Shown piece by piece: positions 25,272 to 34,325 of a stretch of 64,000 nucleotides of DNA (the stretch's first letter is position 1; each line of letters opens with the position of its first letter). Under the pieces are notes generated by a model. The model had not been told where the DNA came from, made no database searches, and saw only the letters and a list, made by a program, of their open reading frames with translations. The stretch is from contig NZ_QTQP01000027.1 in assembly GCF_003854275.1 (NCBI RefSeq), positions 45,005 through 109,004 on the forward strand, read 5' to 3'. Position numbers and translations under genes: made by a program. Origin of the DNA: Burkholderia sp. Bp8963 (lineage in GTDB: Bacteria; Pseudomonadota; Gammaproteobacteria; Burkholderiales; Burkholderiaceae).

Positions 25272-26495
25272 ATGTGGTATGCCCTCGTCGAACAGCAGCG
25301 CCAATGGCTGCGCGCGTGGCGCGCGACAACCCGGTACGCGTTCGACGCGTGGCCGGCGCTGACGCTGCCGCGCGCCGCGTCCGCGTGCTACGCGGACCTG
25401 TTCGAACCCCTGCTCGGCCCGGCGGCCACCCCGCCGCCGTTCGCGATCGAAGCGCTGTTGCGCGACGGCCGCCGCGACGAAGTCGTCGAAACGTGCATCG
25501 CGAGCACGCCGTTCTGCGACCTGCGCCGCTTTTCGCGGCCGCGCGCGCAACGCATGGTACTGCTGTGCGCGCCGCTCGCCGGCCACGCGGCCGTGATGAT
25601 GCGGGAGACCGTCGAGACGCTGCTCGCCGACGGCGACGTATACGTGACCGACTGGACGAACGCCCGCGACGTGCCGCGCGACGCGGGCCGCTTCGGCCTC
25701 GACGAATACGTGGCGATGCTCGACGGCTTTATCGAGTTGCTTGCACGCGACGACCGCCCGCTGCACGTCGTCGCCGTCTGCCAGGCGACCTTCCCGGCGC
25801 TCGGCGCGCTCGCGCTGCGCGCGCAGCGCGGCCTCCCGCCGCCGGCGAGCGTGACCTTGATCGGCGGGCCGCTCGATGCGCGGCTCAATCCGAGCACGCT
25901 CGGCGTCGCGGCCAATTCTCATTCGCTCGACTGGTGCCGCCGCCATCTGATCGACGTGGTGCCGGCCGGCTTCGCCGGGCACGGCCGCTCAGTGTTTCCG
26001 ACCTATCTGCAGCAGGCCGAGATCGCAATCGTCTATCCGCACCGCTATCTGTCGCTGATCGACGGCTACACTCAGGCGGCGCTGCAATTCGACCCCGGCG
26101 CGGTGGCGAATGCGCGGCGTGCGCTCCTCGAATACACGGCGCTGCTCGACATGCCGGCCGAATACTTCCTCGATACCGTCGACATCGTGTTCCAGCGCGC
26201 CTGCCTCGGGAACCACACGTGGCGCGTCGCGGGCGTGCGCGTCGAGCCGGATGCGCTGCGCGGCACCGCGCTGCTGACCGTCGAGGGAACATGCGATGCG
26301 GTCACGGGCGCCGGGCAGACGCATGCGGCGCACGCGCTCTGCAGCGGCCTCGCGGCGGACGAGCGGCATCGCATCGATGTGGACGGCTGCGATCACTACG
26401 GGCTGTTTACCGGCGTGCGCTGGCGCGACGACGTGCATCCGGTGCTCGAGGCCGTCTTCGCACACGCCGAAGCCGGTCGCACGCCCCGGCATTGA
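25272..26495 (+). CDS. phaZ: Intracellular polyhydroxyalkanoate depolymerase
   Basis: This 407-residue protein resembles intracellular PHB depolymerases of the Ralstonia PhaZ1 type, which mobilise carbon-storage granules. A Cys replaces the usual serine nucleophile in the lipase-like box (VAVCQATFPALG, Cys near residue 170). The partner Asp and His fit TVEGTCDAVTGAGQ and DGCDHYGLFTG. The start is the ATG at 25272 (MWYALVEQQRQWLRAW), which gives the family N-terminus. It is convergent with a phosphoribosyltransferase gene across a short tandem repeat. Confidence 0.9.
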   Translation: MWYALVEQQRQWLRAWRATTRYAFDAWPALTLPRAASACYADLFEPLLGPAATPPPFAIEALLRDGRRDEVVETCIASTPFCDLRRFSRPRAQRMVLLCAPLAGHAAVMMRETVETLLADGDVYVTDWTNARDVPRDAGRFGLDEYVAMLDGFIELLARDDRPLHVVAVCQATFPALGALALRAQRGLPPPASVTLIGGPLDARLNPSTLGVAANSHSLDWCRRHLIDVVPAGFAGHGRSVFPTYLQQAEIAIVYPHRYLSLIDGYTQAALQFDPGAVANARRALLEYTALLDMPAEYFLDTVDIVFQRACLGNHTWRVAGVRVEPDALRGTALLTVEGTCDAVTGAGQTHAAHALCSGLAADERHRIDVDGCDHYGLFTGVRWRDDVHPVLEAVFAHAEAGRTPRH

Positions 26496-26512
26496 TCGGG
26501 TGTCACCCCGGC

Positions 26513-26568
26513 GACCGGGCATCCGGGCATCCGGGCGACCGGGCGACCGGGCGACCGGGCAACCCGGC
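26513..26568. repeat. 8-bp tandem repeat (seven units)
   Basis: Seven consecutive 8-base units follow the pattern gaccgggc, atccgggc, atccgggc, gaccgggc, gaccgggc, gaccgggc, aacccggc. They fill most of the 75-base gap between two convergent genes and stop three bases before the stop codon of the phosphoribosyltransferase. Copy number is likely to vary between strains. Confidence 0.85.
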
Positions 26569-26570
26569 AA

Positions 26571-27239
26571 TTACGCGGGCGACGCGCGTCCGTCCTGCAT
26601 GCCGCGCGCAGCATCGAGCAGCACGCGCACCTCGTCGTCGCTCGTCTGCTCGAAATGCACGTAGAACTGGCTGATCCCGAAGAACGACAGCGGATGCGAC
26701 ACCGCGACGAACGCGTCGGCGAGATCGTCGAAGCGGCGCTGGACGCCGGCCGGCGCGACAGGCGCCGCCGCCACCACGCGCGCCGGGCGGCGCTCGCGCA
26801 ATGCCTGCAATGCGACGCGCATCGTCGCACCCGTCGCGATGCCGTCGTCGACGACGATCACCGTACGCCCTTCGACCGGCACCGGCGGCCACGCGCCACG
26901 GTACAGCGCCTCTCGGCGCCGCAACTCGTCGGTTTCGCGCGCGATCACGTCGGCGAGCTGCGCGTCGGTCACATCCATCGAGCCGATCACGGAGCGCTGC
27001 AGATAGATCGCGCCGCCGGTTGCGATCGCGCCCATCGCGAGCTCGGGGTCGTATGGCACGCCGAGCTTGCGCACGACCAGCACGTCGAGCGGCGCGCCGA
27101 GCGCGCGCGCGACCGGAAACGCGACCGGCACGCCGCCGCGCGGCAACGCCAGCACGACGATGTCGGTTCGCCCCGTGAATTCCTGCAACGCGTCCGCGAG
27201 CTGGCGGCCCGCATCCGCGCGGTCGACGAAACGATCCAT
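26571..27239 (-). CDS. Phosphoribosyltransferase-domain protein
   Basis: The 222-residue protein has a type I phosphoribosyltransferase fold with the PRPP-binding loop VIVVDDGIATGATM and upstream LALPRGGVPVAFPVARAL. It resembles the stand-alone PRTases found beside dienelactone hydrolases or erythromycin esterases, whose base substrate is unknown. I start at the ATG at 27237-27239 (MDRFVDRADAGRQLADAL); an in-frame ATG 69 bases upstream is possible. Confidence 0.88.
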   Translation of the reverse strand: MDRFVDRADAGRQLADALQEFTGRTDIVVLALPRGGVPVAFPVARALGAPLDVLVVRKLGVPYDPELAMGAIATGGAIYLQRSVIGSMDVTDAQLADVIARETDELRRREALYRGAWPPVPVEGRTVIVVDDGIATGATMRVALQALRERRPARVVAAAPVAPAGVQRRFDDLADAFVAVSHPLSFFGISQFYVHFEQTSDDEVRVLLDAARGMQDGRASPA

Positions 27240-27434
27240 CACGCTCGCCCCCTTCGGTTCGCCGGCGTCGCCTCGTGCACGCGCGGCGGCCTCGCGCGCC
27301 GCGTTCACGCCGACGTTACGTCAATGAGCATGGTGCATGCGATCCGCCAATTCAAGCAGCACGGATCGCGTGTGCGATCGGCCGCCGTTACCGCCGTTAC
27401 CGCGCGCATGCGTTGCGCGCGTGCCCGGACGGCT

Positions 27435-27944
27435 TCAGAACCCGCCTGCCTGCCGGTACAGTCGCCAGAACGACTGCGCATAGGATTGCGCGAGCTCCGG
27501 CGCGCGGTGAAACACGTCCACCGTCTCGGCATGCGCGGGCGCGCCTTCCGCGAGCGTCGTCAGCGCGACGCTGTCGTCGACGATCACGAAGCGCGGCGCG
27601 GGATCGCCATGCCGCGTGTCGATCGCAACGTCGATGCCGACGGATTTCAGATACCCGGCGCCGCTGTACTTGCCCGCGCGCACCGAACGGATCAGCACGA
27701 CGCGCACGTCGACCCCGCGCGCACGCGCATCGCGCAGCGCGCCGACGACCGCCGGCGGCACGTACGCATAGCCGGCCAGCAGTACGCGGCGCTGCGCCTG
27801 CTGGATCAGGTCGACGGTGGCGTCGGACGCGGCGTTGTCGTATGAAAAATACGCGCCGACGGACGCGGCGTCGGACGGAATCGGGGTTGCGTGGGCGGTC
27901 GCCGCGCAGCACAGCGCGGCAAGGAGGAAGGCGGCGGGTCTCAT
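27435..27944 (-). CDS. Exported phospholipase D-like protein with degenerate HKD motif
   Basis: The 169-residue protein has a signal peptide (MRPAAFLLAALCCAATAHA). A single PLD-like domain similar to Nuc-type endonucleases follows (VDLIQQAQRRVLLAGYAYVPPAVVGALRDARARGVDVRVVL). The region where the catalytic HxKxxxxD should stand reads APRFVIVDDSVALT, so the His and Lys appear to be lost while the Asp and the following strand remain. It may bind a ligand rather than cleave phosphodiesters. It lies just downstream of the mdc operon on the same strand but is probably separate, with a 114-base gap. Confidence 0.75.
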   Translation of the reverse strand: MRPAAFLLAALCCAATAHATPIPSDAASVGAYFSYDNAASDATVDLIQQAQRRVLLAGYAYVPPAVVGALRDARARGVDVRVVLIRSVRAGKYSGAGYLKSVGIDVAIDTRHGDPAPRFVIVDDSVALTTLAEGAPAHAETVDVFHRAPELAQSYAQSFWRLYRQAGGF

Positions 27945-28058
27945 GGCGGGCGCCATTGTAGCGACGCCAATTCGCGTGGCAAGTGCGCGCTGAGGCGCTG
28001 CTGCGCCGGCGCAACAATCGGGCCGCATACGGGGCCACATACGCGCCGGCGCGCGCGT

Positions 28059-29003
28059 TCAGCCGGGCGCGACGCGCGCGAGCCAGCTCGTCACGCCATC
28101 GATCGAGCGGAAGTCGGCGAGGCTGCGCGCGGGCAGCGCCGGGTAGGCGCCGGCCGCCATCTCCGCGAGCGCGCGGCCGGGGCCGAGTTCGAGAAACGCG
28201 GTCGCGCCCGCCTCGACACAGCCCGCGAGACAGGCCGCCCATTCGACGGGCTCGGCGATCTGGCGCGCGAGCTTGTCGAGGCCGTCGGCAACGTCGAGCA
28301 CCGATGCGCCGTCGATGCCCGAGACCAGCCGCGAGCCCGGCAGCGGCCGCCGCACGCGCACCGCGCCCAGCGCCGCGCGAAACCCGGGCACCGCCGACGC
28401 GAGCCGGTGCGTATGCGACGCGATCCGCACGCACACGGGCGCGACCCGCAGTGCGCCGGCGCGCGATGCGTCCACGGCCGCCGCGTCGACGCCGTCGCGC
28501 CGGCCGGCGATCACGAACGCGTCGCCTGGGCTCGCAATCGCAATCGCCGCGTCGTGTTTCGCGCACAGCCGCGCCAGATGGTCGCGCGACAGGCCGCGCA
28601 CGAACGCCATGCGTTCGTCGCCGCCGCTCGCGGCATCCATCGCGCACGCACGCGCAACGGCGAGATCGAGTGCGTCGTGCGGATCGATCAGGCCCGCGAC
28701 GCTCCACGACGCGACTTCGCCGACGCTGTAGCCCGCGACGCAGCGCCGGCGCGGCCACGCGCGCTCGAGCAACGCCGTGGCCGCAAGCGCCTGCAGCGTG
28801 CACAGGATCTGCGCCGCGCGGTTCTCGCGCAGTGCATCGGGCGGGGCGTCGCGCACCCACGTGCGCGGATCCTCGCCGAGCAGCCTGCCTGCATGCGCGA
28901 ACAGCGGCGCGATCAGCGCATCGGCCTGCGTCACGCTACCGATCAGGTCGAACATGCCGGCACGCTGGCTGCCCTGCCCCGAGCACAGGATCGCGAGCGT
29001 CAT
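28059..29003 (-). CDS. mdcH: Malonate decarboxylase, malonyl-CoA:ACP transacylase MdcH
   Basis: MdcH charges the acetylated malonate decarboxylase ACP with malonyl groups to start the catalytic cycle. The 314-residue protein shows the acyltransferase motifs CSGQGSQRAGMF and GYSVGEVASW (nucleophile Ser) and the C-terminal LELGPGRALAEM. Its start overlaps the mdcB stop by four bases. It is the last gene of the malonate cluster. Confidence 0.92.
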   Translation of the reverse strand: MTLAILCSGQGSQRAGMFDLIGSVTQADALIAPLFAHAGRLLGEDPRTWVRDAPPDALRENRAAQILCTLQALAATALLERAWPRRRCVAGYSVGEVASWSVAGLIDPHDALDLAVARACAMDAASGGDERMAFVRGLSRDHLARLCAKHDAAIAIASPGDAFVIAGRRDGVDAAAVDASRAGALRVAPVCVRIASHTHRLASAVPGFRAALGAVRVRRPLPGSRLVSGIDGASVLDVADGLDKLARQIAEPVEWAACLAGCVEAGATAFLELGPGRALAEMAAGAYPALPARSLADFRSIDGVTSWLARVAPG

Positions 29004-29884
29004 TGCGCGCCCTCCGGCGGTTCCAGCGCGTCGGCGAACACGCTCATCGCGAGCAGATCGGCCGCGCCGCCCGGACTCAGCCGCCGCGCGACGAACGCGC
29101 GATGCACGGCCGCTGCGCGGCTGCGCCAGTTGCGCGCCCGCACGCCGCCGCACGCGATGAACGCGCGTGCGGCAGCGTGCGCAAAATCGAGGCCCGCCGG
29201 TCCGCCGCGGTGCAGCAGGTTTGTATCGTCGAGCGCCGCGATCAGCGCGAAGCACGCGTCGACGCGCGCGGCCTCGGCGTCGCCCGGCACATCGCGCGCC
29301 GCGCGCCGCAGCGCGGGCAGGCCGACGCGATAGACAGTCGCGAAGCCGCCGGCCGCTTCGGCGCGCGCGCCGCCGACGCCGTAGCGGCGGCTCGCGCGCT
29401 CGCCGTGGCTGTCGGGCAGCCGTGGCCCGCCGAGAATGTCGGCGCCCCAGCGGCGCGCGACGAACGCGCCGAGCGTCAGGCCGGGCGCCACCGCGCCCGG
29501 CACGCCGCGCCGGCCCGCGGCCGCACACAGCAGCCCGAGCCCGAAGATCGCACCGCGGTGGGTGTTGATGCCGCCCGTCGCGGCGAGCATCGCGTGCTCG
29601 GCGCGCAGGCCGATCTTGCGCAGCACGGCCATCTCGGCATCGCGCGCCCCCGCGGCTGCCAGCTCCGCGAAATACGGTCGCAGCACGGCGGCGCTGCGCG
29701 CGAACGTGGACGCATCCATATCCGCGTGACTGCCGGCATCGACGTGACTGACGAGCCCCGGCTTCGGATAGGTGTCGATCTCGAGCAGCAGGCTGCGTTC
29801 GGCGAGCACCGCAATCGTCGTAGCAGTCTGTGCCGCGTCCGGTTGCGGCGTAAGCAACGGGCGCAGCATCGCCAGCGCGCTCAT
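29000..29884 (-). CDS. mdcB: Triphosphoribosyl-dephospho-CoA synthase MdcB
   Basis: MdcB makes the 2'-(5''-triphosphoribosyl)-3'-dephospho-CoA precursor of the malonate decarboxylase cofactor. The 294-residue protein belongs to the CitG/MdcB family: LEIDTYPKPGLVSHVDAGSHADMD, ATGGINTHRGAIFGLGLL and DDTNLLHRGG are visible. It overlaps mdcG upstream and mdcH downstream by four bases each, which indicates translational coupling. Confidence 0.93.
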   Translation of the reverse strand: MSALAMLRPLLTPQPDAAQTATTIAVLAERSLLLEIDTYPKPGLVSHVDAGSHADMDASTFARSAAVLRPYFAELAAAGARDAEMAVLRKIGLRAEHAMLAATGGINTHRGAIFGLGLLCAAAGRRGVPGAVAPGLTLGAFVARRWGADILGGPRLPDSHGERASRRYGVGGARAEAAGGFATVYRVGLPALRRAARDVPGDAEAARVDACFALIAALDDTNLLHRGGPAGLDFAHAAARAFIACGGVRARNWRSRAAAVHRAFVARRLSPGGAADLLAMSVFADALEPPEGAQ

Positions 29885-30582
29885 CGCACTTCTCCGGCAA
29901 GAAAAGCGGCGGGCGGACTGAGCACGACGCCACCTGCCGTCTTCACGGCGACCTCGGGCAATTGCGCATGCAGCTCGCGCCAATTGGCGCCCGCGCCGTC
30001 GTCGCGCAGCAGCTCGCCGTCGACGCGCATCGGCGCACGCGCGTCGATTGCCGCGAGACCGTCGAGCAGCGTCCGCGTGTGGACGGGATCCGGCAGCGGA
30101 AACACGATGTCGAGATCGGATGAATCGGTCAGATAGCGCTCGCCGGTCAACGCCTGCCACGCGAGGCTGCCGAACACACGGCCCGCGACGCCGCAGCGCG
30201 TGCCGAGCGCGTCCAGCTCGCGCAACGGCTGACGCCACGCGGCGGGCGCGGCATCGAGCACCGCGGCGAACGCCGGCGGCGCGCCGGCGGACGCGAGCGC
30301 GTCGGCATCGACGCTCACCGCGACACGGCGCTTGCCGGCCGACGGCGGCAAAGGGATGCCGAGCGGCACGCGGAATACACCGGATTCAGCGGATTCACCG
30401 GACTCGCCGGGCAGCGCGCGGCGCACGATGAGCGGCCAGCCGCACTCCGCCCATCTGCGCACGTGCGCATCGGCCGCGAGCACCGCGTCGCGCGCGAATA
30501 GCGCCGCCCACCCCGCCGGCGTCAGCGTGACGAGCGTGTGGCGGCGCAGCGGCGCGTCAGTGCGCGGCACGCGCGAGCTCAT
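29881..30582 (-). CDS. mdcG: Phosphoribosyl-dephospho-CoA transferase MdcG
   Basis: MdcG transfers the cofactor made by MdcB onto the serine of the ACP subunit MdcC. The 233-residue protein has a nucleotidyltransferase-like acidic pair in LTDSSDLDIVFPL and the conserved GVAGRVFGSLAWQALTG. Its start lies within the last 26 bases of mdcE, and its stop overlaps mdcB. A Ser/Glu/Gly-rich segment (PGESGESAESG) near residue 60 looks like a variable linker. Confidence 0.91.
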   Translation of the reverse strand: MSSRVPRTDAPLRRHTLVTLTPAGWAALFARDAVLAADAHVRRWAECGWPLIVRRALPGESGESAESGVFRVPLGIPLPPSAGKRRVAVSVDADALASAGAPPAFAAVLDAAPAAWRQPLRELDALGTRCGVAGRVFGSLAWQALTGERYLTDSSDLDIVFPLPDPVHTRTLLDGLAAIDARAPMRVDGELLRDDGAGANWRELHAQLPEVAVKTAGGVVLSPPAAFLAGEVR

Positions 30583-31264
30583 ACACGCGCTGCGCGACGT
30601 CGGCCGCGACCGGACGGCCGCGCGCCGCGCGCCGGTCGACGCGATCGACCGGCCGGTCGAGCCATTCGGCGGCCTGGCTGTCGAGCCCGTGGGCCGGATC
30701 GAGCACCGCGTCGACCGCGCCCATCTTCACGAGGTTGTCGAGCCCCGGCGCGAACACCGGCGTCGAACGCGCCTTCTCCTTCAGCAGGTCGAGCGGCAGC
30801 TTGGTCACGCGCGACATCGACGGCAGGTCCATCACTTCGGGATCGGCGCCCGGCACCGCGAGCAGCGTGCGCGTCGCGAGCGCTGTCGCGATGAACGCGC
30901 CGGCCGCCGTGTGACCGTACAGCAGGCCGATCGTCCGGTGGCCCGCGAGATCCGCGTGCATCAGGCATTTTGCGAGGTGCGACAGGCCTTCGTTCAGGCC
31001 GAGCAGCTCGTCGCGCTTGCTCATCCGCTGGCTGTCGCTGTCGACCAGCACGAGGATCGGCGTCGCGCCGCCGCGTTCGAGCGTGGCGAGCACGTGCGAT
31101 GCCAGCTTCAACGCTTCGTCGATGCCGAACGGCAGGCGGTCGCTGACGCCGATCACGTCGACGCGCGTGCCGGCCAGCTCCGCGTGACCGGACAGCAGGC
31201 CGCCATTGCGCGCGATCGCGTGACCGCGCGGAAACAGCGACGCAAGGACTTCATCGAGCGTCAT
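30557..31264 (-). CDS. mdcE: Biotin-independent malonate decarboxylase subunit gamma (MdcE)
   Basis: MdcE is the gamma half of the malonyl-S-ACP decarboxylase and works with MdcD. The 235-residue crotonase-like protein starts at the ATG at 31262-31264 (MTLDEVLASLFPRGH), although the frame is open further upstream within mdcD. Motifs include GVSDRLPFGIDEALKLAS and GHTAAGAFIATALAT. It overlaps mdcD by 14 bases and mdcG by 26 bases. Confidence 0.92.
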   Translation of the reverse strand: MTLDEVLASLFPRGHAIARNGGLLSGHAELAGTRVDVIGVSDRLPFGIDEALKLASHVLATLERGGATPILVLVDSDSQRMSKRDELLGLNEGLSHLAKCLMHADLAGHRTIGLLYGHTAAGAFIATALATRTLLAVPGADPEVMDLPSMSRVTKLPLDLLKEKARSTPVFAPGLDNLVKMGAVDAVLDPAHGLDSQAAEWLDRPVDRVDRRAARGRPVAADVAQRVYELARAAH

Positions 31265-32249
31265 GCGAGGACTCCTGGAGTTGGTCCGCGAGCGCGGCGA
31301 ACGTGTCGTCGGGCATGCCGGGAATCGCTTCCGGCGCGGTCGCGCCGAGCGTGCGCCACACGTCGAGCGCGTCGGCGCATGCGCCGAACCGCGCGACACG
31401 CGCTTCGAGACGCGCCTGCTCGGCGCGCAGCATCGCCGCGCCGAACGCCGGCGCGCGCGCGATCAGCTCGAGCGCAGCCGCGCGGAACGCGTCGGGCGAA
31501 TCGGCGACATAGCGGTCCGCGCCGCCCATCAGCCGCCGGTGCTTGCCGCCCATCGTGCGCCAGATCAGCGCGCGGTCCTTCGCGTCGAACTCGTCGACGC
31601 CGCGATTGGTTTCGATCACTTCCGGCCCCGACACGCTGATGCGGCCCTGCTCGGACACCGCGAGCGCCGAACAGCACGCGGCGAGCAACCCGCCGCCGCC
31701 GTAGCAGCCCGCTCGCCCGCCGATCAGGCCGATCACCGGCACGCCGGCCGCGCGCGCATCGACGAGCGCGCGCATGATCTCGGCAACCGCCAGTTCGCCC
31801 GCGTTCGCCTCCTGCAGCCGCACGCCGCCCGTGTCGAACAGGATCAGCACCGGCATCGAGCCGAGCTCGCGCGCGGCGCGCAGCAGGCCCGTGAGCTTCG
31901 CGCCGTGCACTTCGCCGAACGCGCCGCCCATGAAGCGGCCTTCCTGCGCGGCGACCAGCACCGGCTTGCCGTCGAGCAGGCCGCGCCCGACGACCATCCC
32001 GTCGTCGAATTGCTGCGGCAGGTCGAACAGCGGCAGATGCGGGCTCGTCACGCGCTCGGCCGGCCCGAGAAATTCGGTGAAACTGCCGGCATCGAGCAGG
32101 CCGTCGATGCGCTGCCGCGCCGACGCCTCATACCAGCTCGACGCATTCGCGACGAACGCGGGCGCGTGGTGGATCATGTCGTTCGGCGCGTTCCGCCGGG
32201 CCGCCCCGTCGGGGGGCAGCGCATGATCGTGAGCGTGACGGTCGTTCAT
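31251..32249 (-). CDS. mdcD: Biotin-independent malonate decarboxylase subunit beta (MdcD)
   Basis: MdcD is the beta subunit that decarboxylates malonyl-S-ACP. The 332-residue protein has the carboxyltransferase-type crotonase fold, with VLVAAQEGRFMGGAFGEVHGAKLTGLL split here into GGAFGEVHGAK and VRLQEANAGELAVAEIM, and a glycine-rich oxyanion region (GGRAGCYGGGGLLAACC). The ATG at 32247-32249 overlaps the mdcC stop by four bases. The first 25 residues are His/Asp/Ala-rich and variable. Confidence 0.92.
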   Translation of the reverse strand: MNDRHAHDHALPPDGAARRNAPNDMIHHAPAFVANASSWYEASARQRIDGLLDAGSFTEFLGPAERVTSPHLPLFDLPQQFDDGMVVGRGLLDGKPVLVAAQEGRFMGGAFGEVHGAKLTGLLRAARELGSMPVLILFDTGGVRLQEANAGELAVAEIMRALVDARAAGVPVIGLIGGRAGCYGGGGLLAACCSALAVSEQGRISVSGPEVIETNRGVDEFDAKDRALIWRTMGGKHRRLMGGADRYVADSPDAFRAAALELIARAPAFGAAMLRAEQARLEARVARFGACADALDVWRTLGATAPEAIPGMPDDTFAALADQLQESSHDAR

Positions 32250-32563
32250 GCTGCGTCTCCTTCGATCGCGCGCACGGCCTGCGCGAGCCGCAGCGACACC
32301 ATGTCGGGCCGCGCGCCACCGTCGTTGACGGACAGCTTCAGGCCGCCCGGCGCGCGCCGCTCGACGAAATCGGTCAACACCGCCTGCCAGACCTCGCCGA
32401 AGCCGACCGCCGCCGTGCGGATGTCGATCTCGCATTCGTTGCCGGGCAGCACCCGTTCGACGAGCACCTCGAGATTGCCGGACGCGACCACGCCGACGAG
32501 CGCCGTGGCCAGTTCGCCCTTCGCGCGCGCACGCGCGGTGAAGCGATAGTTCAACTGTTCCAT
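32246..32563 (-). CDS. mdcC: Malonate decarboxylase acyl carrier protein (MdcC)
   Basis: MdcC is the small carrier (delta subunit, 105 residues) that bears the phosphoribosyl-dephospho-CoA arm. The attachment serine fits Ser28 in VVASGNLEVLVE, by comparison with the family. The C-terminal half continues in typical form (FVERRAPGGLKLSVNDGGARPDMVSLRLAQA). It starts 11 bases after mdcA. Confidence 0.92.
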   Translation of the reverse strand: MEQLNYRFTARARAKGELATALVGVVASGNLEVLVERVLPGNECEIDIRTAAVGFGEVWQAVLTDFVERRAPGGLKLSVNDGGARPDMVSLRLAQAVRAIEGDAA

Positions 32564-32574
32564 TGCCCTGTTCC

Positions 32575-34221
32575 TTACCAGTTGCGGAACCGCGCCGGCG
32601 GCGCATACAGCCCGCCCGACCAGTGCACGAGATCCTTGATCGAGCGCGCGGCGAGCCAGCGGCGGTCCGCGTCGAGCGGATCGATGCCGAGATCTTCCGG
32701 GCGCCGGATCACGCCGCGCTCGCGCAGCCGCTCGACCATCTTCCGGTCGCGGCCGCGGCCGACTTCCGTGTAGCCGGCGACGCCGCGGATCGCGTGCTCG
32801 CGCTCGTCCTTGTCGCGGCACATCAGCAGGTTCGCGATCCCTTCCTCGGTGACGATGTGCGTGACGTCGTCGCCGTACACCATGATCGGCGCGAGGTCGA
32901 GCTGCAGCTTGTCGGCGAGCTTCAGCGCGTCGAGCTTCTCGACGAACATCGGCACGTTCTTGTCGCCGAACGTCTCGCCAATCTGCACGACGAGCTTGCG
33001 GCCGCGCCTGAGCGCCGCCGGCGTTTCGGGATCGGCCTCCTCGCCGGCTTTCAGCCACGGTTCGCTCGGGTGGCGCCGGCCGCGCGCGTCGCTGCCCATG
33101 TTCGGCGCGCCGCCGAAGCCCGCGATGCGCTCGGCCGTGACCGTCGACGAGTGGCCGGACAGGTCGATCTGCAGCGTCGAGCCGATGAACATGTCGCACG
33201 CGTAGAGGCCGGCCGTCTGGCAGAACGCGCGGTTCGAGCGCAGCGAGCCGTCGGGGCCCGTGAACCACACGTCGGAGCGCGCGCGGATGTAGTCGTCCAT
33301 CCCGACTTCGGAACCGAAGCAGTGGATCTGCTCGACCCAGCCCGATTCGATCGCGGGAATCAACGTCGGATGCGGATTCAGCGCCCAGTGCGTGCAGACC
33401 TTGCCCTTCATGCCGAGCTTCGCTCCATAGGTCGGCAGCAGCAGCTCGATCGCCGCGGTGTTGAAGCCGATCCCGTGGTTCAGCCGCTTGATCCCGTACG
33501 GCTGGTAGATGCCCTTGATCGCGAGCATCGCGGTCAGGATCTGGGTCTCGGTGATCGCGGCCGGGTCGCGCGTGAACAGCGGCTCGACGTAGAACGGCCG
33601 GCCGGCCTCGACGATGAAATGCACGCGGTCGCCGGGGATGTCGACGCGCGGCACCTTGTCGACGATGCGGTCGACCTGCGCGATCACGATGCCGTCCTTG
33701 AAGGCGGTGGCCTCGACGACGGTCGGCGTGTCCTCGGTGTTCGGGCCCGTGTACAGGTTGCCGTCGGCATCGGCGCTGACCGCGGCGATCAGCGCAACCT
33801 GCGGCGTGAGGTCGATGAAGTAGCGTGCGAACAGTTCGAGATACGTGTGCACCGCGCCGAGTGCGATCTTGCCGCCGAACAGCAGCTTCGCGATCCGCTG
33901 CGACTGCGGGCCCGAATACGCGAAATCGAGACGTTTCGCGATGCCGCGCTCGAACACGTCGAGATGCTCGGGCAGCACGACGCCCGACTGCACCATGTGC
34001 AGGTCGTGCACCTTCGCGCTGTCGACATCGGCGAGCGCGGTCGCGAGCAGGTCGGCCTGCTTCTGGTTGTCGCCCTCGAGGCAAACCCGGTCGCCGGGCC
34101 GCAGCACTGCTTCCAGCAATGCCACGGCGTCGCGCGCATCGACCCGCTTGCCTTGCGCGTAGTGCGCGCCGGCTGCGAGGCGTGCATCGCGCGCGAGTCG
34201 CGCGTGATTCCATCCCGTCAT
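32575..34221 (-). CDS. mdcA: Malonate decarboxylase subunit alpha (MdcA), acetyl-S-ACP:malonate ACP transferase
   Basis: MdcA exchanges acetyl for malonyl on the carrier protein and so drives each turnover. The 548-residue protein matches the family length. Visible segments include the start (NHARLARDARLAAGAHYAQGK), GDRVCLEGDNQKQADLLA, a CoA-transferase-like GFGGAPNMGSDARGRRHPSEPW, and the C-terminal VHWSGGLYAPPARFRNW. It is the first catalytic gene after the madLM transporter genes. Confidence 0.95.
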   Translation of the reverse strand: MTGWNHARLARDARLAAGAHYAQGKRVDARDAVALLEAVLRPGDRVCLEGDNQKQADLLATALADVDSAKVHDLHMVQSGVVLPEHLDVFERGIAKRLDFAYSGPQSQRIAKLLFGGKIALGAVHTYLELFARYFIDLTPQVALIAAVSADADGNLYTGPNTEDTPTVVEATAFKDGIVIAQVDRIVDKVPRVDIPGDRVHFIVEAGRPFYVEPLFTRDPAAITETQILTAMLAIKGIYQPYGIKRLNHGIGFNTAAIELLLPTYGAKLGMKGKVCTHWALNPHPTLIPAIESGWVEQIHCFGSEVGMDDYIRARSDVWFTGPDGSLRSNRAFCQTAGLYACDMFIGSTLQIDLSGHSSTVTAERIAGFGGAPNMGSDARGRRHPSEPWLKAGEEADPETPAALRRGRKLVVQIGETFGDKNVPMFVEKLDALKLADKLQLDLAPIMVYGDDVTHIVTEEGIANLLMCRDKDEREHAIRGVAGYTEVGRGRDRKMVERLRERGVIRRPEDLGIDPLDADRRWLAARSIKDLVHWSGGLYAPPARFRNW

Positions 34222-34325
34222 AGAGTTCTCCCGCTTCGATGGTTCAGCGGCATTCTAAGCCGGGCGCCGCCGCTGATTGATGATGATGTCCGATGCGACT
34301 CAGAGGTCGCCGCGATGGATGCCGT

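Noticed and set aside
26513..26568. CRISPR-like array
   Set aside because: Units are 8 bases and contiguous, with no spacers; it is a simple tandem repeat.
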